Part shown: positions 9,500 to 18,028 of the stretch, piece after piece | Layout of the letters: each line of letters opens with the position of its first letter | Numbering within the stretch: the stretch's first letter is position 1 | Origin: Pseudomonas entomophila | GTDB lineage: Bacteria; Pseudomonadota; Gammaproteobacteria; Pseudomonadales; Pseudomonadaceae | Assembly: GCF_013523125.1 (NCBI RefSeq) | Contig: NZ_JAAMQJ010000020.1 | Span: forward strand, 19,726-83,725 | Direction: 5' to 3' | DNA: 64,000 bases | Notes under the pieces: model-generated | What the model was told of the DNA's origin: nothing | Seen by the model: the letters and a program-made list of their open reading frames with translations, nothing else | The model's database searches: none | Made by a program: the position numbers and the translations under genes

Positions 9500-10453
9500 A
9501 TGACCCTTTCCCCCTTGCGTCGGCTCGGCCTGGCGCTGCTGGTCAGCGCCGTGCTGCCGGCCCTGGCCCACGCCGACCAGACCGTGCGCATCGGCTACCA
9601 GAAGTCCTCGACCTTGCTGACCCTGCTCAAGGCCCGCGGCAGCCTCGAACAGCGCCTGAGCGCCGAGGGCGTCCGCGTCTCCTGGCACGAGTTTCCCAGT
9701 GGGCTGCCGCTGCTGGAGGCGCTGAACCTGGGCAACGTCGACCTGTCGGCGGACGTGGCCGACACCGTGCCGGTGTTCACCCAGGCCGCCGGTGCGCAAC
9801 TGACCTATTTCGCTCGGGAGACGCCCTCGCCGACGGCCCAGGCGATCCTGGTGCCGGCTGACTCGCCGCTCAAGAGCCTGGCCGACCTCAAGGGCAAGCG
9901 CGTGGCGGTGACCAAGGCGGCCGGCAGCCATTATCTGCTGATCCAGGCCCTGGCCAAGGCCGGCCTGACCTTCAAGGACATTATCCCGGCGTACCTGATC
10001 CCGGCCGATGGCCGCGCGGCCTTCGAGAACCACAAGGTCGATGCCTGGGTGACCTGGGACCCTTACGTGGCCAGTGCCCAGCGCCAGCAGCACGCGCGCA
10101 TCCTGGCCGACGGTCGCGGCTTGGCCAGCTACCAGCGCTACTACCTGGCCCGCAGCGATTACGCCCAGGCGCACCCCGAGGTCGTGCAGCAGGTGTATGA
10201 CGCATTGCGTGAAGTGGGGCGCTGGACCAAGGCCAATCCTGCCGCGGCGGCGCGGGTGCTCGGGCCCTTGTGGGGGAACCTGGACAGCGCCACGGTGCAA
10301 CAGGCCAACGCCCGGCGCAGCTACGACGTGCAACCGGTGAGCGTGGAGAACCTGGCGGAGCAGCAGCGGATCGCCAACGCGTTCTTCAAGGCGCGGTTAC
10401 TGCCCAAGGCGGTGGATGCGAAAGCGGTCAGCGTCTACACGCCGGCAGAGTAG
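9500..10453 (+). CDS. Sulfonate-type ABC substrate-binding protein, second copy
   Basis: A second SsuA-like binding protein of 317 residues, in the same operon as the first and clearly related to it. The signal peptide is MTLSPLRRLGLALLVSAVLP followed by ALAHA. Conserved stretches are TVRIGYQKSSTLLTLLKARG, WHEFPSGLPLLEALNLGNVD, LADLKGKRVAVTKAAGSHYL and VDAWVTWDPYVASAQ. A GGAG ribosome site precedes the ATG. Two binding proteins in a row suggest two ligands fed to one transporter, or duplication followed by divergence. The aliphatic sulfonate ligand is a family-level inference. Confidence 0.88.
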   Translation: MTLSPLRRLGLALLVSAVLPALAHADQTVRIGYQKSSTLLTLLKARGSLEQRLSAEGVRVSWHEFPSGLPLLEALNLGNVDLSADVADTVPVFTQAAGAQLTYFARETPSPTAQAILVPADSPLKSLADLKGKRVAVTKAAGSHYLLIQALAKAGLTFKDIIPAYLIPADGRAAFENHKVDAWVTWDPYVASAQRQQHARILADGRGLASYQRYYLARSDYAQAHPEVVQQVYDALREVGRWTKANPAAAARVLGPLWGNLDSATVQQANARRSYDVQPVSVENLAEQQRIANAFFKARLLPKAVDAKAVSVYTPAE

Positions 10454-10461
10454 GGTGCTCG

Positions 10462-10767
10462 TCAGATCATCGCCTGCAACTGGTCCAGAAGGCGGGCGAT
10501 GTTCGCTTCGTGACGCTTGTAGTAGGTCCAGGGCCCGATCCGTTGCGAGGTCACCAGCTGGGCGCGTTGCAGCGAGGTCAGGTAGAGCGAGACCGTCGAC
10601 TGCGACAAGCCCACGCGCTTCTGGATGATGCTCACGCACACACCCACCTGCTCCGGGTCCACCTCCTGCTCGGGGAAATGCGTGCGAGGGTCTTTGAGCC
10701 AGTTGAGAATGGTCAGGCGGGTGGGGTTGTCGAGGGCTTTCAGCGCTTCGCTGACGTCGATGCTCAT
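10462..10767 (-). CDS. ArsR-family transcriptional regulator
   Basis: Small winged-helix repressor of 101 residues. I choose the internal ATG at 10767 (MSIDVSEALKALDNPTRLTI), which matches the usual ArsR N-terminus; a longer frame adds 17 unrelated residues. The recognition helix region reads VGLSQSTVSLYLTSLQRAQLV. Only one cysteine is present (VGVCVS), so the metal-binding CxC of ArsR/SmtB is missing and a non-metal signal is likely. It lies downstream of the Old Yellow Enzyme gene on the same strand, with a gap of about 107 bases, and converges with the sulfonate binding-protein operon. Regulators of this kind are often paired with OYE genes, so control of the flavoenzyme is a reasonable guess. 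Confidence 0.85.
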   Translation of the reverse strand: MSIDVSEALKALDNPTRLTILNWLKDPRTHFPEQEVDPEQVGVCVSIIQKRVGLSQSTVSLYLTSLQRAQLVTSQRIGPWTYYKRHEANIARLLDQLQAMI

Positions 10768-10874
10768 GATCAGGGCCAAAACGGGTTTTCGCGATAGTAC
10801 GACATTTCCACAGCGCACTCACGGCCTTCGATGGCACGGCCGCGCCCGGCAGGGCCCGGCGCGGCTATCCACGG

Positions 10875-11999
10875 TCAGCCTGGGTAGCGGGGGTAGTCGG
10901 TGTAGCCCACCTCGGTGCCGCCGTACATCGTGCTGGCATCCAGCGCGTTGAGCGGCCACTGGTGGGCAATGCGCGCGGGCAGGTCCGGGTTGGCGATGAA
11001 GGGCCGGCCAAAGGCGATCAAGTCACCCCAGCCTGCGCCGACCACACGCAGCCCACGCTCGACGGTGTAGCCACCGGCGTACAGGATCTTGCCACTGAAG
11101 GCCTGGCGCACGTCGCGACGAAAATCGTCCGGCAGCTCCGGTGCATCGTCCCAATCGGCTTCGGCCAACGACAGGTAGGCGATGCCGATTCGCTCGAGCA
11201 CCTTGACCGCTTCCAGGTACGTCCCGTGCGGATCGTCTTCCACCAGTCCCAGGTAGACGCGCTCTTCGTCAGTGGAGGCGAACAACGGCGCGAAGCGCAC
11301 CCCGACGCGATCACGACCGACCACATCAGCCACCGCTTCGGTCACCTCCCGCAGAAAGCGCAGGCGATTGTCCAAGGACCCGCCATATTCGTCGGTGCGC
11401 CGGTTGCTGTGCGCCGAGATGAACTGATTGACCAGGTAGCCATTGGCGCAGTGGATCTCCACGCCGTCGAAGCCGGCCTCCAGCGCGTTGCGGGCGGCCT
11501 GCGCATACAGCTGCACGATGTCCTTGACCTCGGCCGTGGACAGCGCCCGTGGCACGGACGGCTCGGCCAGTTCACCGGTGCCGGGGCCAGTCTCGACGAA
11601 CACCTTCACGGCCGTCGCGGCGATGGCGGACGGCGCCACCGGCGCTTCGCCACCCGGTTGCAGCGACGTGTGGGAGACCCGGCCGACGTGCCACAGCTGG
11701 GCGAAGAGGATACCGCCCTGGGCATGCACGGCGTCGGTGACCGTGCGCCATCCCTCGATCTGTTGCTGGCTGTGGATGCCCGGCGTCCAGGCATACCCCT
11801 GGCCACGCGGCTCGATCTGCGTGCCTTCGGTGACCATGAAGCCGGCGCCGGTACGCTGGGCGTAATAGGTGGCCATCAGGTCGTTGGGAACGTTGCCGGG
11901 TTGCGAGCTGCGCGAGCGCGTCAGCGGCGGCAGGACGATGCGGTTCTTCAGGGTGTGGGTGCCCAGTTGCACGGGCTCGAACAGAGGGGAAACGTTCAT
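10875..11999 (-). CDS. Alkene reductase / NADH:flavin oxidoreductase (Old Yellow Enzyme family)
   Basis: FMN-dependent TIM-barrel oxidoreductase of 374 residues that reduces activated alkenes, nitro-esters or other xenobiotics using NAD(P)H. The N-terminus MNVSPLFEPVQLGTHTLKNR, the substrate-binding pair in EIHCANGYLVNQF (His and Asn positions), FAQLWHVGRVSH, and the FMN-phosphate region AGGYTVERG ... LIAFGRPFIANPDLP are those of the NemA/XenB group. Length matches the family. The upstream region (12000-12100) is AT-rich and free of genes and probably carries its promoter. The ArsR gene lies downstream on the same strand. Which of NemA, XenA or XenB it corresponds to cannot be settled by eye. 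Confidence 0.92.
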   Translation of the reverse strand: MNVSPLFEPVQLGTHTLKNRIVLPPLTRSRSSQPGNVPNDLMATYYAQRTGAGFMVTEGTQIEPRGQGYAWTPGIHSQQQIEGWRTVTDAVHAQGGILFAQLWHVGRVSHTSLQPGGEAPVAPSAIAATAVKVFVETGPGTGELAEPSVPRALSTAEVKDIVQLYAQAARNALEAGFDGVEIHCANGYLVNQFISAHSNRRTDEYGGSLDNRLRFLREVTEAVADVVGRDRVGVRFAPLFASTDEERVYLGLVEDDPHGTYLEAVKVLERIGIAYLSLAEADWDDAPELPDDFRRDVRQAFSGKILYAGGYTVERGLRVVGAGWGDLIAFGRPFIANPDLPARIAHQWPLNALDASTMYGGTEVGYTDYPRYPG

Positions 12000-12166
12000 T
12001 GTGATTCCAGATATCTAGATTTCTAGATGTTTAAGTTGACGACTTGGCGGAACGTCATATGAAAGGTGCGCAGCCTATTCTGTATATCGAAATATGTCAA
12101 TATGATGTGATATGCCAAAGCGTGCCATCCAATACGACGGAGGTTGAGAGAGCGGCACTGTCGCTG

Positions 12167-12202
12167 GCCTGCGAGGGAGGCCAGCTCGCCTTCCTCGCAG
12201 GC
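12167..12202 (-). terminator. Strong hairpin after the isochorismatase-like gene
   Basis: Arms GCCTGCGAGGGAGG (12167-12180) and CCTTCCTCGCAGGC (12189-12202) pair with one mismatch around an 8-base loop, about 30 bases beyond the stop of the minus-strand hydrolase gene. No clear T-run follows, so it may be a REP-like element rather than a classic terminator. Confidence 0.55.
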
Positions 12203-12232
12203 ATTCGCGAGGCAGGCGAAGCACGCGGTGCA

Positions 12233-12781
12233 TCAGCTCGCCAGGTAATCGTCCACCGAGCGAACGGTGCCATAGCCAAACTCGAATGCCGCCATCATCG
12301 CCGCATGAACGTGCGAGGCCGGCACGTTGACGCCATCGAACGTGAGATCCAGAGTGGCGCAGGCGTCGTGGAGGATGGTGACGGTATACCCCATGTCCGC
12401 GGCGGCCCTGACGATGGCATCGATGCACATATGGCTCATGGCGCCGACCACCACCAGCTCTTGGATATGGTGAGCGTCCAGATGCTGCCTGAGGTCCGTT
12501 TCGCGAAAGGCATTGATATGGTGCTTGACGATCATCGCCTCACCCTTCAACGGGGTCACGGTTTCCTGGATACGGACACCGGCCGTGCCGGGCACGAAGA
12601 TCGGGGCGTCACCTTGGGCAGATTCGTGGCGCACATGGAACACGGGCATTCCTTTGCCTCGAGCGTCCGCTATCACACGCGCTGCCTGGGCAGTCGCCGC
12701 TTCGATGCCTGTCAGGGGGAGTTTGCCGCTCGGCAAGTATTCGTTTTGCAAGTCGACGACGATCAGGCCGATGGGTTTCAT
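12233..12781 (-). CDS. Isochorismatase-family cysteine hydrolase
   Basis: Soluble hydrolase of 182 residues with the cysteine-hydrolase (isochorismatase/nicotinamidase) fold. The catalytic triad is visible: Asp in IGLIVVDLQNEY near residue 10, Lys in MIVKHHINAF near residue 85, and the nucleophilic Cys in GAMSHMCIDAIVRAAADMGY near residue 118. The substrate is usually a small amide or ester. The gene is divergent from nothing and lies 238 bases downstream of the GlxA regulator on the same strand. Regulators with a DJ-1-like domain are often found beside such hydrolases, so the two may form a unit. Confidence 0.88.
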   Translation of the reverse strand: MKPIGLIVVDLQNEYLPSGKLPLTGIEAATAQAARVIADARGKGMPVFHVRHESAQGDAPIFVPGTAGVRIQETVTPLKGEAMIVKHHINAFRETDLRQHLDAHHIQELVVVGAMSHMCIDAIVRAAADMGYTVTILHDACATLDLTFDGVNVPASHVHAAMMAAFEFGYGTVRSVDDYLAS

Positions 12782-13019
12782 GACGTTCGTTTCCTTTCAG
12801 CGGGAGAGGCGCCCAGGATCGCCGCCCTTGGCGCACCTGCACAGGGGCGCGAACGACAACCAGAGGGCTGATATCGACAAGCAAAACGGCCGTCATGGGT
12901 GTCCGCGAAAGTGTCCGATCCGTCACCGCCTGCATCGCAGACAAGGCTGCTCTCACCTACGGCTTGCCACTCATTTTCTTGAACATCGACGATGTCATGG
13001 GTCTTGTATGAGACGGGGC

Positions 13020-14039
13020 TTATCGCAAGCCTGCGCTGAAACGCCGTTTGTAGGCGCCCGGTGTCAACCCGACAATACGTGTGAACACCTTGCGAAACGC
13101 ACCTGCATCGCTGTACCCCACCTCCCAGGCGACCCTGTCGATGGAGGCCGTCTCGAACTGCAGCATCTCGCGTGCACGCCCCACGCGAAGCCGTTGACCG
13201 TATTCGGTGGTCGTCATGCCCGTGGCTTTCTGGAAACGTCGCAGCAAGGTCCGTGGCTCGAGTTTGGCCTGGACGGCCAAGGTGGCCAGCGTCATGTCTT
13301 TTGCCTGGGTCGCCTGGAGCCAATGCTGCACGCTCAGCACGGCAGCGTCTCCGTGCGTCAGGACTGGAGAAAAGGCGCTGTAATAGCGTTGCTCGCGCCC
13401 AGGGGGATCGACCACCAGCGTGCGGGCGGTATCGAGCATGATGGAGGGCCCCAACAGCCGGTCGATCAGACGCAGTCCCAGATCGGTCCAGGCCATCAGC
13501 CCGCCAGCAGTCATGAGGTCGCCGTCGTCGATGATGAGCCGGTCGGCATCGACCCGCACATTCGGAAAACGCTGCTGCAACCGCTGCGCATAGCTCCAGT
13601 GCGTGGTCATGGGGCGGCCGTCCAGCAGTCCCGTGGCCGCGAGCATGAACGCCCCTGCGCACACCGAGCCGAGTACCACGCCTTGGGCATGTTGCTCGAT
13701 CAGCCAGGTCAACAAGGCGCTTGGCGGCGTTGGATCCGGTTCCTGCAGGGTCGGCGGCAGAATCAGCACGGTCAGCCTCGAGCCGGCGTGCGGCTGGGTG
13801 TCGAACGTCCGCTCAGGCGCGCTGGACGCTGATGCTTGTTGCCAATGGGAGATGCGCAACGAAGGCTCCGGTGACTTCAAGAAACGGGAAGCCACGCTGT
13901 TTGCCACGCCGAACAGGTCGGTGAGCCCGAGGGTGGCTGCCTGTTGTGCCCCTGGATACTGGACGAGGCCGATTTCGAAGGCGGGTGTATTGTGCATCTG
14001 TCGGTCAGTCTTGAGCAGGTCGGGCGTGACGGTGCTCAC
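13020..14039 (-). CDS. GlxA-family transcriptional regulator (DJ-1/PfpI domain + AraC HTH)
   Basis: Regulator of 339 residues. The N-terminal DJ-1/PfpI-like domain (about residues 20-190) contains VVLGSVCAGAFMLAATGLLD, in which the Cys sits at the nucleophile elbow. Two AraC-type helix-turn-helix motifs follow in the last 100 residues (LATLAVQAKLEPRTLLRRFQ; VAWEVGYSDAGAFRKVFTRI). The frame opens with a GTG at 14039; an ATG 14 codons later (MHNTPAFEIGLVQYPG) may be the true start, and neither has a strong ribosome site. The isochorismatase-like gene lies downstream on the same strand. The regulated signal is unknown. Confidence 0.85.
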   Translation of the reverse strand: MSTVTPDLLKTDRQMHNTPAFEIGLVQYPGAQQAATLGLTDLFGVANSVASRFLKSPEPSLRISHWQQASASSAPERTFDTQPHAGSRLTVLILPPTLQEPDPTPPSALLTWLIEQHAQGVVLGSVCAGAFMLAATGLLDGRPMTTHWSYAQRLQQRFPNVRVDADRLIIDDGDLMTAGGLMAWTDLGLRLIDRLLGPSIMLDTARTLVVDPPGREQRYYSAFSPVLTHGDAAVLSVQHWLQATQAKDMTLATLAVQAKLEPRTLLRRFQKATGMTTTEYGQRLRVGRAREMLQFETASIDRVAWEVGYSDAGAFRKVFTRIVGLTPGAYKRRFSAGLR

Positions 14040-14241
14040 CTTAGCACCGGATCCAAGCCAGCGCGCATCGTTCTCGTGTTCGGCTCACCCTTGGCGCTGG
14101 AGGCAGGACGCTCGTGGATCAACGCGATCCTCTTCTGTGTACAGCGTCTGTCCGCGGCTGTACCGCATGAAAGATGTCCCTTTCGAACAACGCCGCGTCG
14201 TCTTCAAGCGGTTGACGGCATGGGCCGGCCTCGATAATTCA

Positions 14242-14279
14242 CGCGACCGTTCGCCTTGCGCCACAGGTGAACGGTCGCG
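14242..14279 (+). terminator. Perfect 11-bp hairpin in a gene-free gap
   Basis: The gap 14040-14436 between the divergent GlxA and EamA-transporter genes holds no convincing gene. It contains a perfect stem CGCGACCGTTC (14242-14252) / GAACGGTCGCG (14269-14279) followed by GGTTCTTCG. It could end a short untranslated transcript or protect one of the divergent mRNAs. Confidence 0.4.
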
Positions 14280-14359
14280 GTTCTTCGAGTAAGCAGCCTC
14301 GTCTCACAATTCCAACGCTGCGGCGCCCTTCGCACCGGTCCTCCGGTAGCCCCCATAAC

Positions 14360-14369
14360 GATAATTATC
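14360..14369. promoter_or_regulatory. GATAATTATC palindrome upstream of the EamA transporter
   Basis: A perfect 10-bp palindrome GATAATTATC lies 68 bases before the transporter start, in otherwise GC-rich DNA. It resembles half of a Fur box (GATAATGATAATCATTATC), but only one repeat unit is present, so iron control is doubtful. Confidence 0.25.
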
Positions 14370-14436
14370 CTTTTCCACCAACGCCGCGCTCTGTCGCGCG
14401 GACCGCGTTCGCGCGCTCATTGAAGACTTGACTGCC

Positions 14437-15339
14437 ATGATCGTTACTTCTGCCCCTAGTACCGGTGCGTCCACCGGTCATCGCAACGCCTTGCTCGCCG
14501 CACACGTCGCCGCCGTGCTGTTCGGCCTCACGGGTATCCTGGGCGCGCTGATCCTTGCCGATGCCAGCGTGATTACCTTCGGCCGCGCGGCGTTCGCCTT
14601 CATCGCCCTAGGCTTTGTCGCTGGTCTGAAAGGCACTCGTCTACTGGACGCCTTGAGCTGGCGTACCGTGCCTGTGATCGGCCTGACGGGGACCTTGCTG
14701 GCCGCCCATTGGGTGACCTTCTTCATCGCCGTGAAAGTGGGCGGTGTGGCGATGGCCACCCTGGGTTTCGCCAGCTTTCCGGCGTTCATCGCGCTGGTGG
14801 ACCTGCTGATCTTCCGTAAGCGTATCGGCAAGACCGAAAGCATGCTGCTGATGATGGTGACGGCAGGGCTGGTCCTGGTCGTGCCGTCGTTCGACCTGCA
14901 CGACCAGGGTACGGTCGGCCTGCTCTGGGGGCTGGCCTCAGGCTTGTCCTTCGCGCTGCTGGCCGTGGCCAACCGGCGTCGAACGGCCGGCATGAACGCC
15001 ATGCAGGTCGCGTTCTGGCAGAACGTGGTGGTGGCAATGCTGATGGTGCCGTTCGCCTTCAGTCATCTGGCCAGTGCCGGTCTGCGGACCGACGACTGGG
15101 TGGCGCTGGCGTTGCTAGGGGTGTTCTGCACCGGGCTGTCACAGTTTCTGTTCGTCAGGAGCCTCGGTGGGCTGCAGGCACGCACGGCGGGCATGATCAT
15201 CGCCCTGGAGCCGGTGTATGCCATCGCCTGCGCGTGGTGGCTGTTCGACGAGCAACCCTCGCTCCGGATGGGCGCAGGGGCGGCGCTGGTGGTGCTGGCC
15301 ACTCTGCTCGGCGGGCGTCGCAAGACCTCGGCCCACTGA
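14437..15339 (+). CDS. EamA/DMT-family transporter
   Basis: Inner-membrane exporter of the drug/metabolite transporter superfamily, 300 residues from the ATG at 14437 (MIVTSAPSTGA). A TTG three codons earlier is less likely. Ten hydrophobic segments form two EamA repeats, about residues 15-145 and 155-290. The second ends with ALEPVYAIACAWWLFDEQPS, the usual EamA signature near the last helices. Proteins of this group export amino acids or metabolites. It is divergent from the GlxA regulator, which may control it; a permease gene follows on the same strand after 133 bases. Confidence 0.88.
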   Translation: MIVTSAPSTGASTGHRNALLAAHVAAVLFGLTGILGALILADASVITFGRAAFAFIALGFVAGLKGTRLLDALSWRTVPVIGLTGTLLAAHWVTFFIAVKVGGVAMATLGFASFPAFIALVDLLIFRKRIGKTESMLLMMVTAGLVLVVPSFDLHDQGTVGLLWGLASGLSFALLAVANRRRTAGMNAMQVAFWQNVVVAMLMVPFAFSHLASAGLRTDDWVALALLGVFCTGLSQFLFVRSLGGLQARTAGMIIALEPVYAIACAWWLFDEQPSLRMGAGAALVVLATLLGGRRKTSAH

Positions 15340-15472
15340 CGTTCGGCGATGGCGGACGATGTCCGTCTGAGCCCATTCGATGACCGGATCCGTCGATTGA
15401 ACCCTGTTCGCGCTTTCTAGGGTGAAACGGTGCGGCACCTCACCCATAACAAAAGCAAAAGCAGGGATCAGA

Positions 15473-16879
15473 ATGACGATGACGACGTCTGGAAAGGCCG
15501 ACGGTCAGTTGGCGCAAGGATTCAAACCTCGACACGTGACCATGTTGTCGATCGCCGGTGTGATCGGCGCAGGGTTGTTCGTGGGATCAGGGCAGGCGAT
15601 CGCGGCGGCAGGACCTGCCGCCATCGTGGCCTATGCGTTGGCCGGCGCCCTGGTAGTGCTGGTCATGCGCATGCTCGGCGAGATGGCGGTGGCCAGCCCC
15701 GACACAGGGTCCTTCTCGACCTACGCTGATCGCGCCATCGGTCGATGGGCAGGTTTTACCATCGGTTGGCTGTACTGGTGGTTCTGGGTACTGGTCATAC
15801 CGATCGAGGCAATCGCCGCCGGTGTCGTGTTGAACCACTGGTTCCCCGCGGTGCAACCCTGGTGCTTCGCACTGTCGATGACCGTGCTGCTCACGGTCAC
15901 GAACCTGTTCAGCGTGGCCAAGTACGGTGAGTTCGAGTTCTGGTTCGCCATGCTCAAGGTGATCGCCATCGTCGCCTTCATCGCCTTGGGCGGTGTGGCG
16001 CTGGCAGGCGGCTTTCCCGCGCGCGAGGTCAGTGGCCTGACACAGTTGATGAGCGCCCATGGCGGCTTCATGCCCAATGGCTGGACAGCCATCATCGGTG
16101 CCTTGCTCACCACCATGTTCAGCTACTTGGGGACCGAGGCGGTCACCATCGCGGCCTCCGAATCGGCCGACCCTGCACGCAACATCGCCAAGGCCACCCG
16201 CTCGGTGATCTGGCGGATCAGCGTGTTCTATCTGTTGTCGATCTTCATCATCATCTCGGTGGTGCCGTGGAACGATCCCTTGTTGCCCGCGCACGGGTCC
16301 TACCAGCGTGCACTGGAGCTCATGGACATTCCTTACGCCAAGCTCATGGTCGACCTGGTAGTGCTGGTCGCGGTGGCGAGCTGCCTGAACTCGTCGATCT
16401 ACATCGCGTCGCGCATGGTGTTTTCGCTGGCCAAGCGCGGTGACGCGCCCGGCGTAATGGGCCGTACGTCGTCAGCGGGCGTACCGCGTGCGGCCGTGGT
16501 CGGCAGTACGCTGATCGGCATGGCCACCACGGTCGTGAACTATTTCGCGCCGTCCGAGGTGTTCGGCTTTCTGCTGGCCAGTTCAGGTTCGATCGCACTG
16601 CTGGTCTACCTGGCCATCGCGTTCTCGCAACTGCGCATGCGCGCGACGCTGGAGCGACAACACCAGGTCATCGCCTTCAGGATGTGGCTCTACCCCTGGC
16701 TCACCTATGCCGTGATCGGCTTCATCGTCTTCGCCCTGGGCGTGATGTTCGTCATGCCAGAACATCGGCTGGAGGTGTCGTTGACCCTAGGTCTGGCAGG
16801 GCTGATCATGCTGGTGGGGGTCATCACCAGCCGACGTCACGAACGGGCATCGCTGATGGCGAAGGTCGAGACCGTCTAG
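15473..16879 (+). CDS. Amino-acid permease, GABA/APC family
   Basis: Amino-acid/proton symporter of 468 residues with twelve hydrophobic segments. I place the start at 15473 (MTMTTSGKADG), because AGGGA lies six bases upstream; the frame could open 17 codons earlier without a ribosome site. The first helix has the APC substrate motif MLSIAGVIGAGLFVGSGQAI. The loop GEMAVASPDTGSFSTYADRA and the helix with FSYLGTEAVTIAASESADPA are characteristic of the GabP/AnsP/ProY group. Pairing with an EamA exporter and two GlxA regulators suggests amino-acid or amine use. The exact amino acid is not determinable. Confidence 0.9.
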   Translation: MTMTTSGKADGQLAQGFKPRHVTMLSIAGVIGAGLFVGSGQAIAAAGPAAIVAYALAGALVVLVMRMLGEMAVASPDTGSFSTYADRAIGRWAGFTIGWLYWWFWVLVIPIEAIAAGVVLNHWFPAVQPWCFALSMTVLLTVTNLFSVAKYGEFEFWFAMLKVIAIVAFIALGGVALAGGFPAREVSGLTQLMSAHGGFMPNGWTAIIGALLTTMFSYLGTEAVTIAASESADPARNIAKATRSVIWRISVFYLLSIFIIISVVPWNDPLLPAHGSYQRALELMDIPYAKLMVDLVVLVAVASCLNSSIYIASRMVFSLAKRGDAPGVMGRTSSAGVPRAAVVGSTLIGMATTVVNYFAPSEVFGFLLASSGSIALLVYLAIAFSQLRMRATLERQHQVIAFRMWLYPWLTYAVIGFIVFALGVMFVMPEHRLEVSLTLGLAGLIMLVGVITSRRHERASLMAKVETV

Positions 16880-16885
16880 CAGGGC

Positions 16886-16920
16886 AGCGTCCGTACGCCG
16901 TCAAGAGGTGAACGGACGCT
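16886..16920. terminator. Bidirectional terminator-like hairpin
   Basis: Perfect 9-bp arms AGCGTCCGT (16886-16894) and ACGGACGCT (16912-16920) lie between the convergent permease (ends 16879) and GlxA regulator (ends 16919) genes, and would serve both transcripts. Confidence 0.6.
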
Positions 16921-17962
16921 ACCGACCTGGCTCACGTTGCCGGCTTTTGACGCAACCGAAGCGCTTTTCCTTCGAAGGGCTGTGACCGAAGAACGCGGTA
17001 TAGCACTTGCTGAAATGGCTGGCGGAGACGAAGCCGCAGGCCACGGCCACCCCCAGCAGCGGCAGGTCGGAGTGCTGCAGCATGCGCCGGCTTTCGGTGA
17101 TGCGCAGCTCCATGTAGTAGCGCACCGGCGTCGTACCCAGCTGATGCTGGAACAGACGACCGATCTGCCGCTTCGAGCGGCCGACGTAGGTAGCGATCTG
17201 GTCCTGGCTCAGGGGCTCTTCGAGATTGGCATTCATCAGGTGGATCGCTTCACGCAAGGGTTCGCTGATGTTGGCCTGAGGAGCCGGCAGTGTACGCCGG
17301 TAACGCGAGGACTCGAACGCCAGGATGGCCGTGATGCCCTCGGTCAAGGCCGTGCCTCTTCGTTGGCTCAGCCACTCCAGCACCATCGTGAACGCACCGC
17401 CCGGGCTGGCGGCACTCAGGCGGTCACGGTCCACCACGAAACTGTCGGTGCTGACATGGCTGTGGCGGGCAATTTCCGCCACGGCGCCGCGGTGCTCGGG
17501 GTGCACGGCGCAGCGGTAGCCGTCCAGCAATCCGGCTTGCCCCAGGAACCAGGCGCCATTCCAGAGCCCGGCCAGGGCTACGCCTTTGCGCGCCAGCCCT
17601 TGCAGGCACGCGTTCAGGTCGGGGGAGGCCACCAGCGCGGTGCGCAGGCCGCCGCAGATCACCAACAGGTCCAAGGGCACCTTGAGGCTGGTATCCAGCG
17701 ATGCACCGGGCGTGATGACGATGCCCAGGTCGCTGGTGACAGGCTGGCCGTTCAGGCTGAAGGTCGTGCTGACGCAGGCGTGCGGCTGGATCAGGTTGGC
17801 CGTGACCAAGGTGTCCAGCGCTTGGGTGAACGCCAGCAGAGAAAAGTGCTCCAGCAGCAGAAAACCCACGCACGTCTGCGGACGGGTGGGCAACTCTGCC
17901 GCGGGGGTAAAGCGTACGTTGTGCCCATTGAGGGCGGTACTGAAGCTACGAGTCGGACGCAA
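16919..17962 (-). CDS. GlxA-family transcriptional regulator, betaine-transporter associated
   Basis: Regulator of 347 residues with an N-terminal DJ-1/PfpI-like domain (TCVGFLLLEHFSLLAFTQAL ... ALAGLWNGAWFLGQAGLLDG) and two C-terminal AraC HTH motifs (QIATYVGRSKRQIGRLFQHQ; VAVACGFVSASHFSKCYTAF). The nucleophile-elbow position reads WNGA, so the Cys of DJ-1 enzymes is lacking and catalysis is not expected. The frame begins with a TTG at 17962; no in-frame ATG lies near the N-terminus. It is the last gene after the quaternary-amine importer on the same strand. The family includes GbdR and CdhR, which sense glycine betaine or carnitine, so control of betaine uptake is a sound inference. Confidence 0.85.
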   Translation of the reverse strand: MRPTRSFSTALNGHNVRFTPAAELPTRPQTCVGFLLLEHFSLLAFTQALDTLVTANLIQPHACVSTTFSLNGQPVTSDLGIVITPGASLDTSLKVPLDLLVICGGLRTALVASPDLNACLQGLARKGVALAGLWNGAWFLGQAGLLDGYRCAVHPEHRGAVAEIARHSHVSTDSFVVDRDRLSAASPGGAFTMVLEWLSQRRGTALTEGITAILAFESSRYRRTLPAPQANISEPLREAIHLMNANLEEPLSQDQIATYVGRSKRQIGRLFQHQLGTTPVRYYMELRITESRRMLQHSDLPLLGVAVACGFVSASHFSKCYTAFFGHSPSKEKRFGCVKSRQREPGR

Positions 17963-18028
17963 CGGGTGTTTCTCTTCGTTCAGACAATGGAAAAGGCAGG
18001 CCGGAACGACCTGCCGTATGGAGAGGAT

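Noticed and set aside
12905..12960. Degenerate REP element
   Set aside because: It resembles the REP core only partly (CACCGCCTGCATCGCAGACA), so I do not list it as a feature.
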